NCBI GenBank assembly: GCA_037074765.1
Contig: JBAMDO010000573.1
Location: forward strand, 62,001 to 126,000
Source of the DNA: Mansonella perstans
Lineage: Eukaryota; Nematoda; Chromadorea; Rhabditida; Onchocercidae
Reading direction: 5' to 3'
Length of the DNA stretch: 64,000 nt
Within the stretch, counting starts at the first letter, position 1; each line of letters starts with the position of its first letter. Below, in pieces: positions 24,158 through 35,632 of the stretch. Position numbers and translations under genes: made by a program. Below the pieces are notes generated by a model. It was given only the letters and a program-made list of their open reading frames with translations. It did not search any database and was not told the DNA's origin.

Positions 24158-25245
24158 ATGAAGTTCATGCATTTGAAGCCACTTATTTTGATATTATGTT
24201 TGTTTCATGCATCAATCTCTTTAATGAATGCAAAGATGAAAGCTTTATGGAATCTGGAGGAAATGAGCATTTGTAGACTCGGTTATCCGGCTACTGTTTA
24301 CAATAATTACGGATGCTGGTGTGGTGTTGGAGGTTCTGGAAAGCCCATGGATGGGATTGACAGGTTACATTTTGCTCCATCGCTTAGATTTAGGACGTTG
24401 TAATTTTTCAAAAACTTTGCTTCGAAGTTCCTCATTTTATTAATTGCATATCCCACAAGATTTCACTCTGTTTTCGTTGTCTTTCCTTGATTAAATTTCT
24501 TAAAAATCTATATTGGGATACATATAACAAAAATGATAGCAAAGACTGGATGTTCACGTGCAATATTTATATTTTACTTTAAGTTTTTAGGACATCTTAT
24601 TTAATAGTTTTCAATGATCTGTCACACATATTTTCCATCATAGATTTTTTAATGTTTAAAAATCAAAATCAAGATACTCATTTTTATTGCATGTGTTGCA
24701 TGAATCATGACTTATGTTACGACAAGGCAGTTCATGATGATCAATGTTATGCCACGACTGAAGAATATCTACTTCCGTATAAGTGGAAATGCAATCAGGG
24801 ACAAACCATTTGCCTGAATAATGGTAATTTTAATTGTCTGCATAGTTACTAAATTGGGTAAACTCTTCGCCTTCTGGAAAAAAGACTTTTCTAAACCAAA
24901 AAAGTATAAAACTGATTATGCAACTTTTTTTTTAAGCCACTGCTCAATTATTTTTTAGTTTATAAAACGCAAATGTAATTTTAGAGTTAATCAAATGTAT
25001 CAAAGCAGTGGAATATCAAATTCCTCGCTTCTGATAAACTAAAAAATATTACAGCAGGTTCAAAATGTGCTAGTGCTATATGCGCCTGCGATAGCGAAGT
25101 GGTCAACTGCTGGAATCGTTTTGCAAAACCGAAAATTCATCCAAAATGTACCAAAACAAACACCAACAAATATCATTATCGTGAACCATCATTCAGTTTC
25201 TTTTCTTTGCTTAATAAATATCTGCTACTCTTAAAACGACCGTAA
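24158..25245 (+). CDS. Secreted phospholipase A2
   Basis: Small Ca2+-dependent lipase hydrolysing the sn-2 ester of phospholipids. Exon 1 (24158-24363) encodes a signal peptide (ILILCLFHASIS) and the Ca-binding loop YGCWCGVGG. Exon 2 (to 24823) encodes the catalytic CCMNHDLCYD with the active His-Asp pair. Exon 3 (25055-25245) encodes the second Cys helix (CACDSEVVNC) and a basic C-terminus. Family structure places exon 2 directly at the CC pair, i.e. at 24693; with that start the lengths sum to 528 nt, 175 residues, fully in phase. However the dinucleotide before 24693 is AT, not AG, after an otherwise good TTTTTATTGC tract. Upstream AG sites give the wrong phase. So the gene is either sequenced with an error, spliced unusually, or has a damaged acceptor. 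Confidence 0.88.
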
Positions 25246-28200
25246 CTGACTTAACTAAGAATTCTGACTTGTTTCTTATTTAAAAAACATGAATGAATTT
25301 CGGGACCCTTTGTTATCGTTGCTGAATGTGTCCATTTCCGTGTATAATGAGCTTTATCATAGAATCGAGTTTTATACTCACACATTTATATGTTTCTTTT
25401 TCAATAGTAAATTGTTAGATTTCTTACTTGTAAATAAGTTTAATTTCCATGTACGAATAAACTGATATTCAGTGGGTGAAAATTATATCATATCATGATT
25501 CAGTTATATGTAATTGAATAGAGAATGACCGATTCGCTGAAAGTAAAAAACGGAATACTCAACTAGGAAGTGGATAATGCAGACTTTAAAGTATAATTTC
25601 TTTTTAAAATAGTATCATTTGTCATTGACCGCTTCGAAAATGGGAATCAATCATTGTTTACTTCTTATAGCATTAAGACAAACAAGCTTTATTTGGAAAG
25701 GATCATCGGTTGGCTTAAAAAAATGACTTCCTGGGTGAACTGTGTGCATCCTAGCCAAAATTTCATAGCTTTAGAATGATAGTTCAATGAAACCATTCCA
25801 AATTTATTGTAGTAATATTCTACGAAATGGCTCTATATTATTATTATTTCTCTACATTTGCCACCGCAATGTTTTTGTCTTCTGCCAATGTTATCATCTC
25901 AAAGCAAAAAAAGAAAAAGTTTCTTAATTGATAAATTTAAAACTCCATCTTTCCGTTTCCAAGTACCCATGAATCTTAATTTAATTCTTAAAAAAATTCT
26001 TAAATTCTTAAAAAATACTGTAATACCATACTGCCCCTCATTGTTCGTTATATATGATAAAATCAATATCAAACTTCATATATTCCGAATTTTTAATGAA
26101 TATTAGTTCCATTGAATAAAAAAGGCAAAATCTATTTTACACATCTTTAGAAAAATGAGAAATACCAGACAGTTTGAAGAACAAGTCGAAGGAAGTTTTT
26201 AGAAACCAGAACTTTGACTTATTGGAATTAGTTTCTATGCTTACCTCGCCTTGATTAAAGTATATGTCTATAAAAGTTGAGGGAATGCAAGAGTTTCATA
26301 AAACTGGCCAGCAGATAGAAAATTTCATGCTAATAGATTGAAAAAAATTTTAATCGATTTTTTGATTCAAGTATTTAAAACAGACGTAATTTGGATTTCA
26401 CATATATCATGCATTCATACAGCTTTTTACACTAATCCCCATCCAAGTGCTCTAAGCTCTAGAAGCCATTAAATTATTGCCAACAATTCTGTTTTATCCA
26501 TTATTAGATGAATCATCTCTAGCGCATTTAATTATATTTTAATTTATCATTGCCGATATTTCAACCATTATTAACATTTATTCTATAAATTTTAGAAAAA
26601 TTTGTTTAGATGGAAACAGTTTCCTGAGAAAAAAAACATTTTATGGAAACAGTTTTCTAAGAAAAAACATTTTTCTTTGAAAACAAAGTTAGCCATTATA
26701 TCAAATATGACATTTTGTAAAGCAAGTAAATGAATAGCGCATAAAGAAAATTACCACAATAATTTCTGGACTATGTTTTACAGAAAAAGCAGCAAAAACA
26801 ACAACTTAAAGATCCGAGAATGAGACCAAAAACAGATGGTGTAACAACGACATTTCTTCTCTCACTAACTTTTCTGCTTTCTTTTAATTTGATATATTCC
26901 TTCTTAGTTTTAAAATATTTCATTCATTACGATGAGATCTTACTAGCGGCGTTTTATCATTTAGCAGTAAAATAACAAAACCGTACTTAAATGATTCGAA
27001 ATACAGTGCAATCTGTTTATAAAAAAATTATAAGGATCCATGATTTCACGAAATTATATGTTTTTGAGTTTTGTGAAATCCTCAAGGGAATTTATATATG
27101 CTTGTTACCGCAGGCAGGTACCAAATATTAGCCTAACCTCATTGCTTGCTTTTACTAAATTTAGAATCATCAGAACGGTTAATGTCCAGATCAATACAAG
27201 AAATTTATCGATACAAAGATTTTAAGATTTAAAAAAAATACAAAATTCGTATGACGTTTTCAACATTTTGCTAATTTGGTTATTGACGACATATTAAAAT
27301 TATGAAGCAGTACATTTCGAAAGGTTTGAAGGTTAAAAGTCAAAGCTGAGATGTTCCAGTTTACTAATTCACTGATCACCTAATGTTTTTTTTTTTTTTT
27401 TTACTTTCCGTTGAAAAAGCAACTGGTTTAGTTAACAACTTTGTTGCTATGCTGACAGTTTGTCATATTTTCAAAAACATCGGAGAACAATTTCGGCGAA
27501 ATGATGAAATTGATGATTGCTTACATATTCAATTTACACAACATGAGGATTAGGAGAGTTTAGACAATTTTTCTGAAGTGCTAAAGAGTATTTTGTTCAG
27601 TGTCAAATTTCTACTTCAAATAATTCACTATTATTTAACATATTGATATATTATTCTATTACATTGACATATCTTGTAATCGCTTAAAAGAAAACAATTT
27701 AAAAAATCTAATAAATTTGATAATGTTGTCGGAAAAGCAATGCTTCAGCAAAGAGTCAAAGAAGTGTCTACTTGAACCATGTTTATTAAGCAAATAAAGC
27801 AAAAAATTATTTTATTCTAACTGAGGAAAATATTTATCTTATAAGATATAATTTTATTTGCTCTCAAACTTCTTATTATCTAATATTTAGCTGTCAACAT
27901 TTGCTCAACTACAAGTGACTAAATGACAAATTTGATAATACTTTGAATTATTGCTATTTCAAGGATAAAATGAACAACTTCTTCCTCTGATGCAACTTTA
28001 AATTTCTACTTGTTGAATTTTCATCTACTTTTCCTTTTTTCTACCCTCTTTGAAATCCAGACTGCACTCTACAGGAATCAAGAAAACGAACTAAGCAGAA
28101 CTGAAAAGTAATGACAGAATGATATATTCATACCCACTGAAAAGTGTTCCTATTCACATGCATCATTTTTCATTCAGGAAGGAAAATTCTAAATTTGCCA

Positions 28201-30270
28201 ATAATTACTGATAATTTGATAAAACACAAGAATTTTGCTTAATTTAGTGCATAGAAAAAGAAACGAAGATGTCATTTCTAATTTCCTTTAGTTATTTAGG
28301 CTTTTAAATTCTCTCGAAAGGTAGTCCAATTTCATCTCATCATTCCTCCTACTGCTAATTCCATCCCAATTCTTTCCCAATCACTAAGTTCATTACTGCA
28401 ATTATGCTACTAATAACTAAAAAGAAATTTTCATTTTAGAGGAATTTCTTAATTTTTATTTGAATTTTATTTGAACGAAAGTTATGAATTTTAAGCCTTC
28501 AATTAAAATTATGAAAAAACCTTCGCAAAGTTTTTTCAATCGCGTTTTTCACGAAATTTTCAACATCTTTCAATCACGAAAAATTTTCAATGCCTATTTT
28601 TTATTCTACTGAAAATTAAGCATAGACCCATCAAATTGATTGTAGGATAAGCGCCAATCTCTTTCCCCATTTCTTGCTGAATAGCATATTGCTCTAATGC
28701 AATCAAATTATGAATATCATTAATGAATTCTATTGTTAACTAAGTATTACATTGACCAAATTTCGAAAGATTTGATCGAATTATTTTTTACCGCACACTA
28801 TGAAAATTCATTATTTTCGCACTTTATAAAAGGTAATATTAATTTTGCGTCAACAATGTGAACGGTTTCGCGACAAATGTAACTAATTTTATTGATCACT
28901 TTATTATTTAAAATGAATTTCGACCAACATTTTATTTCATGTAAGATTTCAAAAAATCTTGATAGTTTTATGGCACAGAATATATGTATTGTACACTTAC
29001 AAGTTTCGAAATTCCTGTGTTTGAGCAATTTTATACATTTTTGAGTAGAATTGAATCCACCGTGAGACATTTTTTAAAAATTAAACAATATTATCAACAA
29101 GCTTATTTCAATACTTCTCCTATTCAATAAGTATTTAGACATTTAAACTATGCGTTAAAAAATGCTAATTTTCAATCTAAAAAATGAAAAAACAAACATA
29201 AAAATTGTTTAATTTGCGAAAATGATTCACAGCAAAAATTCATGACAATATTTACTTGCTGCATCTTCTTTAAGTGTATTATTTGTGGAAGCTTAATGAA
29301 GCAAAATTTTGCATATTATTAATCCTAAGATCAAACGCAATACTACTGAAGTAGCCATCAAAATTACTCTTTCCGAAACCAATTGCCAGTAGAAAGAAGG
29401 CTTTGCTTCCTGAAATGAGTTTTTTTCTTTTCTCAATTTTTTTTTCTGCTCAATTCGTTCATCCTATACATATGACCAATGTTTTGAAATTATCTTTTTT
29501 TTATAAGTATTCTCATCAGTTTATTAATAATTAGTTATAAAATTGTTAAATGCCATATACTATGCAATAAATTTGCACTTTTATGAATGAAACTTTCAGA
29601 TTAGTGAATTATATTTCACAGTGTTCAGTCTTGAAGAAATGAATAGGCAGAAAACTAAAAGTGACGAAAAAAAAAACTTTCTAACAATATCATTTTCAAA
29701 AACAAGTAGTGAAATTCAAAAAAAATTTGCAGCATTGTCAAGAAAAGAGCAGTCAGTCATTTCTTAATGCTCGGATGTTCGAGTGAAACTTAATGCTCGG
29801 ATGTTCGAGTGAAACTGAAACCACGTGATCATTATTTTGCTTCACCTTTCTTTGCTTCTGCTCATTTCTTCCTTTCAAATCCGATTCCATTTCAAAATAA
29901 AAGTTTCTGTTCAGTTATTTTGAAAGAAACAGATAAAATGAAGTGAAAAATGTTTCAGTGGCAATCGCACAACAATTATTTTGAATGCAAAAAACAGAAA
30001 CAATTGCAAAAAATCATCAACGAGTAATCGCTGGTTGAACACTATCCCATTCATTTCTTACATATATATCTTAGCCGAATGATTATTTTGTTGCATCTCC
30101 AATTACATGACGATAATTCAAATCATATTCTTTGCAGCAGCATTTCAGTAATGCTCACAGACTATCTAGCAAGATCTCTTCATTTTCAGTTTCCATTTTC
30201 ATCATTTATTCCGGAGAATGATGATTGTTGAAGTAAACTGGATAAATTTAATGTTGTACAATCAATTGTA
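25246..30270. other. 5 kb intergenic, no gene recognised
   Basis: AT-rich, short ORFs only. An AATAAA-type signal occurs near 25456 after the phospholipase gene. Apart from the 26-bp duplication at 29763 nothing could be supported. Confidence 0.5.
29763..29814. repeat. Perfect 26-bp tandem duplication
   Basis: CTTAATGCTCGGATGTTCGA followed by GTGAAA occurs twice without mismatch (29763-29788 and 29789-29814), suggesting a recent duplication. It lies about 450 bp upstream of the Ly6 gene. Confidence 0.95.
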
Positions 30271-31572
30271 ATGCTTTTTTCAACACCAATTCCAACAACG
30301 ATTACTATATTTCTTGTAATTACATCTAACAATTATATTTCTGGTAAGTTTATTCACAATCAATATTAATAGATGTTCCGAAAATATACGGAAAAATTTA
30401 ATGAAAAGCTAGTTATTTGAACTGAACAATAATCTTGAGATCCAAAAAAAAAAGAAAACTTATTTTACGAAAGCCCATCATAATGGGTCCAAGAGAATGT
30501 ACAAATGCTCATAAGTTATTTTCCGGCTATACGCATTCGACCCGATGCTACTCATGCATGTCACCATTATACGAAGAGTTATTCAAGGACGGCGTCATGT
30601 CAAGGTATCATTAATGCAACACTCTGATGAAGGAAAGTGTCTCCGAATTACAGTATTCACAAGGGCTTAAACTTTTCTCTCTCACACTAAACTTGAATGA
30701 CCCGGCAATAAATCTGGTGTATTTTTGTTTCATACCTTTTGAGGAAAATCAATTTTACTGTGTTATTTAAAATTGTACCTTTATCTTCGTTTTGATTTAA
30801 ATAAAAACAGCAGCTTATAGCTAAATTTAAGTAAGCATATCTGAAAAGCCTCCACTATAGATTCTTCTATGAACCGAAAAACTTTACGCCGCAATGCAAC
30901 GAGCCAATGCGACCGTTTAATATTGGTCTAGTGCCTTGCAAATCAACCTGTCTCACACTCATTCAGAATTTTGTTGTTATGGGTAAGTTTTTCTAGTGAA
31001 AAATGAACTACGATTCAGTCAGAAACAAAATTTGAAAACCTAGTCAAAATCATTGGATGAAATTCATGACCCTCTTTATGGAGCACTATCCAAGCTTACT
31101 TCTTAACCATTTTCTTAACGCTTTGGCCATATTAATTAGAAAATTAATGTAGCTTTATTTCAGGACGTAATACGGGCAAAAAATTAACGATACGTGGCTG
31201 TGCGGTCTCTATAAGTCGCCATGGCTTTTTCAATAGAACTATGGTTTTATTTGATAGGTTGGCTTTTAAAAATTCCTGGTTATTTTGAGAGAGAAAGAGA
31301 ACAGTTTTCCAAATCTCGAATATTTCATGACAAAAAATTCTAAATATCATCATTTTTTAAAACTTCGAAGCATTTCGCTGCTTTATAGGTACGATATATG
31401 TCGCGATGTTAAAGCATCTGAACTTTTTCTCTATGAATCAGATTCACAAATAGTTCGAGTATGTTCATGCCTTGGCGATCGTTGTAACGTTAGTGCAAAT
31501 TACTGCAGAGTGACTCGTTTGTTAATTGTCGCTGTCGCTATTTTTGTGTCTTTTATCCAAAAATTGTTTTAG
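30271..31572 (+). CDS. Ly6/uPAR-type GPI-anchored protein, ODR-2/HOT-like
   Basis: Exons: probable signal-peptide exon 30271-30343 (ATG, hydrophobic TITIFLVITSNNY), then 30474-30604, 30861-30982, 31164-31257 and 31389-31572. The last four are mutually in phase. The domain opens with CYSCMSP and closes with VCSCLGDRCN, the Cys pattern and terminal CN of three-finger Ly6 domains. Intervening cysteines (PQCNEP, VPCKSTCL, IRGCAVS, YDICRD) fit a nematode long Ly6 form such as ODR-2 and its homologues, neuronal surface proteins. A hydrophobic tail (LLIVAVAIFVSFIQ) after the domain fits a GPI signal, so the protein is likely on the outer cell surface. The first exon ends in phase 1 while the second needs phase 0, so the 5' end is unresolved. 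Confidence 0.85.
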
Positions 31573-32637
31573 AATTCATTTTCCATCCATTTTTATTTCA
31601 ATTTTTCTTTGTGTTTAAGTTATTATTGAAATAGAAAAGACTCATGAGAACATATAAAAAACTGATGGGTAGAAAAAAATGTGCAGTAGGAAGTTTTAAA
31701 TCAATCTTTTGGAATTATTCAAGCCAGCAAAGAAAACATCTGAAATAAGGTTACGGAAGCACTTCATTTATTAGTTGAAATTTATTAAGTGTCTATCAGA
31801 GCTCCCCAAAATAAACCTCGAAGGAGGACCAATAATTCAAATAGCAACTAAATTTCAAATTATTTTAATAACTAAGTGCTGATCTTTTAGCATAATTAGC
31901 CTAACCTAAACTTATAAAAGTATAGCTGAAGTGTTTGTTCACAAAATCCAACAGTGATCAGTATCTAATGAGGTTAGCTTAAGTCAAACGCAATTACGAT
32001 GTAAGAATATAAGTCCAACTTTTTGTAGTCAACATGAACATTTATTTCAACTGCAAATTTAAGCAAGGAAGTCGATGATGAGAAATGCACATAGGATAAT
32101 CTGAAATTAGAGCAGTGCTTTTCAAAAACAAGTTGATTATTTTTTCTTTCACCGCATTCACATTCACAAATAATAGTCAAAAACAGAGAAATAAATAAGT
32201 TGCATATAGATTTACAAAATATCATAACGTTCCTTTTTAATATAATTCCGGAAAACATGAAAAACTGGGAAAACAAATGATGGGGACATCCCATCCACTT
32301 GATATCTAATAAAATGAAAGAGCTAAAATTTAAAATATAACATATAAAACTCAAAACTAATCAAACAACCAAAAACATGAATCCAAAGAAATAAGAAATT
32401 ATGGGATAAGTTTTGGTTGATATGTCCACGATCGCAATATGCCATACAGGCGAGAATGATACAATTAAAATTTTTATTTTCTGGTCGCTTAAATAAAACT
32501 CGAATTACAAACTAATCACCGAAGCAACATTTAAATTTAAAACTCCAAATTACCAGGTTTAGTTCTAGCGAATTCCAATCCCGATTATTCACTGCTGCAA
32601 CAATTAAACAAAGACACCCAATTTTAACATTTACAAC
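31573..32637. other. Convergent 3' spacer
   Basis: Lies between the 3' ends of the Ly6 gene and PGAM5. A 126-codon minus-strand frame (31974-32354) shows no family features and is probably chance or UTR. Confidence 0.5.
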
Positions 32638-34603
32638 CTAGAAAGAAACCTTTCCACTGGGTAAATGACCGACATCACCGAGAGATTTCACTGATACAAA
32701 ACCATTCGGATATATAACTATCCAAGTTATCGAGCAGTGACCAACTGACATTCGCAACCAACCTTCGGGAGGAAATTGCAGCGCTCTTCAATGTATCATA
32801 ATTTTTGACATAAGATTAAAATCAATATGATTTCGATACTGATAGAGACTTTCGATAGTATCATTTCCTAACAAACTGATTTCCTTTATCTTTGCAGAAC
32901 TACTATTGGATAGCTGCTAATCACTGTTTATTTAAAGTAGCCCAAAATATTGCTGGGATTCTAAAAATGAAAAAAAAATGTGGCAGTTTTTCCTCTCTTA
33001 TATTCTCATGTCCCAGAAATCTAATGTTCAGGAGCCAATAAGATTTAGCAAAAAAAAGTTTTACAGCGCAACAATTGGTACTTCAGAAAAAATAAAAAAA
33101 GCAATTTGACAAACCTGCAAACGAAATATCGTATCACATTTCCATGGCATACAATCAACTCATAACTATCGTCCTTTTGTTTCGAACTTGCACGATGTAT
33201 ATACTTTCGAAAAGCTGCCTCAATGCGCGATCCCTCCGTTGCAAAATTCAAACAAAAAGAACAATTAGAAATTAGCTAAATGCAATAACCAAATAATTGT
33301 ATTATTCCACTAACAATCTCGAGGTTTACTAATTTTTTTCCAACAGCTTTCATTAGTTTCGCTACAGTTTGAATATTTTCATTAAATTGTAAGAATAAGA
33401 GAACATCATGAATGGAAAATAGATACACTCTCAATTTATACAAACGGTATCTAGCCACTTCCCGTATACGAAACAGTATATGTTGACTTCATTTCCTTTA
33501 TAAAACCTTAATTACTTTCTGTTTAGGACGCCAATGTTTACTAGGCGGTTCCGGTGGGAAAGGTGCTCCCTCTTCCAATAACGGATCGCTTTTTGCTGAA
33601 GTTAGTGGTAGCTCTTTTAGGATTAGTTTAGCTGTTTCTTCTGCTCTAGTCATTGTCGACATTACCAGACTACTGAATTTTATACCACTACTAGCTAATC
33701 GTTGACCCACATACTTCGCCTGTTCTTGACCTGTAAATATAGGTTTTGGAATGGATAAACAATATTGACCTGTAAATATAGGGTTATAATTTACGTTGAA
33801 AAATATTTTGGAATGGATTACAACAGTTCCTTCACTGAGAAATAATAGGGAACCTTACCTAAAGGTGTCAAGCTTCGATATTTTTTATCATTATGGTCTG
33901 TGAAATATTGTCCATGTCGTATGAGAATAATATTTCGCTTCGAGGTTGGAGTTGCTTCATTTAACATATTTTGACGACTAATGGGATCAGCCTCTTCATA
34001 TTCTGTAGGATTCACCATGTATCTCGGTTCTCGACTGCAGACAAATAAGGCTATTAAAAATTATACGAAATGAAACAATTTTTTTAACAAAACGAATTTT
34101 AGAAATTGAATTTTTAAAAATTGGAAACAATACACAAATTCCAAATTGAAATTCAGAAAATTTAAGGAATATGAGGAAAAATTTGTTAATGGAAATCAAA
34201 AGAGAGAATTGTGAAAATAAGCAATTTATTTCGACTATAAGAATATTCCACAATCATTTCCAGCTAAAGCCAATTATTCAAGAAAGCATTCCATAACAAT
34301 TTCATCCAAATTCATAAAATCTAAATGAATATGTTAAAAAAACTATTGAAAATGAAAAATCTCGAAAAATGTTGAAACTTACTTATCCCAATTATAGTCC
34401 CATTTACTTTGTGGAGAAGAATGTGTAGAAGGAAACGAGGTGGATGTACTAATTTCAGCACATTTTGCAGCATTCAAAGGTAACATCATACTTTTCAGTT
34501 TATCAGTTTCTGAACCAAAAAACCATTTTTCTAATCGACAATAATATGCACCACCAGCTATCACAGATAATGTAACCACTGATAATCGAGATAGTGATGG
34601 CAT
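32638..34603 (-). CDS. PGAM5: PGAM5 mitochondrial Ser/Thr/His phosphatase
   Basis: Phosphoglycerate-mutase-fold phosphatase of the mitochondrial membrane, involved in mitophagy and stress signalling. Exons 34603-34383, 34034-33859, 33730-33516, 33233-33115 and 32785-32638 sum to 879 nt, 292 residues (human about 289), in phase. A hydrophobic N-terminus ([13 protein letters not shown]) serves as membrane anchor. The family-specific multimerisation motif WDYNWD lies at residues 68-73. The catalytic motif is LIRHGQY (113-117), with the MTRAEETA phosphate-binding region and the second His in VCHGNVIRY. The C-terminus keeps [12 protein letters not shown] and [14 protein letters not shown]. The exact junction between exons 3 and 4 is uncertain: a donor at 33507 also keeps frame. 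ATTTTCAG at about 34626 marks a likely trans-splice site. Confidence 0.97.
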
Positions 34604-35232
34604 TTTGTTGACCTCTCAACGAATCTGAAAATTGCTAATTCCATCACTACTGATTCATTGAAATAGCAAAAATCAAAAATACTTAATTTAAAATAAAATA
34701 CTTAACAAAATCATTGAGCTTAACTCACGCAGATAAAATTGTTTGAAATGATATTCAAATTATTAAAGCTAATATTGCTGTACAAATAGTAAAACAATCG
34801 AGTATGGATTAGCGTACACAATCAACAATAAGGAGAAAAGTAAGCAGTTTGAGCGTAAAGAAATCAGATTAAAAGTTTTTGCTGTAATGAGAATAAAAAA
34901 CTTTAACTAAAGATGAAAAATTGACAATCAATGATAGTGATGATGATTGAACAAATTTCACTTTGTTAGAAAATAGAACAAACTTAATGAGCACTTAATG
35001 AGATATATAAATTAATGAATTTGTTTTATAAGAGCTTTTTAAATGATTGAAATTAATTGAAATTATTAAAAATGATTGAAATCGAAGTTATTATCTAAAA
35101 CGGAGAAGTAAACGAATTGAACTGATTATCGTAATAAATTTCCCATTACTAGGAAAAAATACCAAAAATAGACCACGTAAATCATGAAGAGAGTATGTTA
35201 CACGCCAAAAAATAAACAAAAGTACGATAATC

Positions 35233-35632
35233 CTTCAAGTAGCAGACAATCTGGTGAACTTCTAGTAGACAATCTGGTGAACTTTGACATTAATCATCTT
35301 TTCCAGTCATAGAACAGCTTATTCGTTTCATGTTGGCGCAGTGGAAATGCTTCCCAAATTGTTTGTTGCATGTTTGGACGAAATTTTTGTTAGTAACGAT
35401 AAATTCAATAAAAAATTGAATTTGTATTAGCAATTTTGCAAACAAAACAAAAATTTGGAAAACATTTCCATCATGCTAACATGAAACAAATAGATTGTTA
35501 TATATCAATGAAATTTGTTTGCAAGGAATTAAGAACTCTGCAACGGATGATCAAAGAGATGATCAGATGTCAAAGTTCATCAAAGAGATGATCAGATGTC
35601 AAAGTTCACCAGATTATCTAAAGATTGTATCT
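35233..35632. repeat. Imperfect inverted repeat (foldback, MITE-like)
   Basis: The left arm (about 35233-35395) and right arm (about 35435-35632) are reverse complements with gaps. Anchors are ATGTCAAAGTTCACCAGATT in the right arm against AATCTGGTGAACTTTGACAT in the left, and AACATGAAACAAATAGATTG against the GTTTCATGTTGGCGCAG side. Each arm also carries its own short direct duplication. No transposase and no clear target-site duplication were found. Confidence 0.65.

Noticed and set aside
31974..32354. 126-codon minus-strand open frame
   Set aside because: No splice logic, no domain, and it lies in the 3' spacer between convergent genes.
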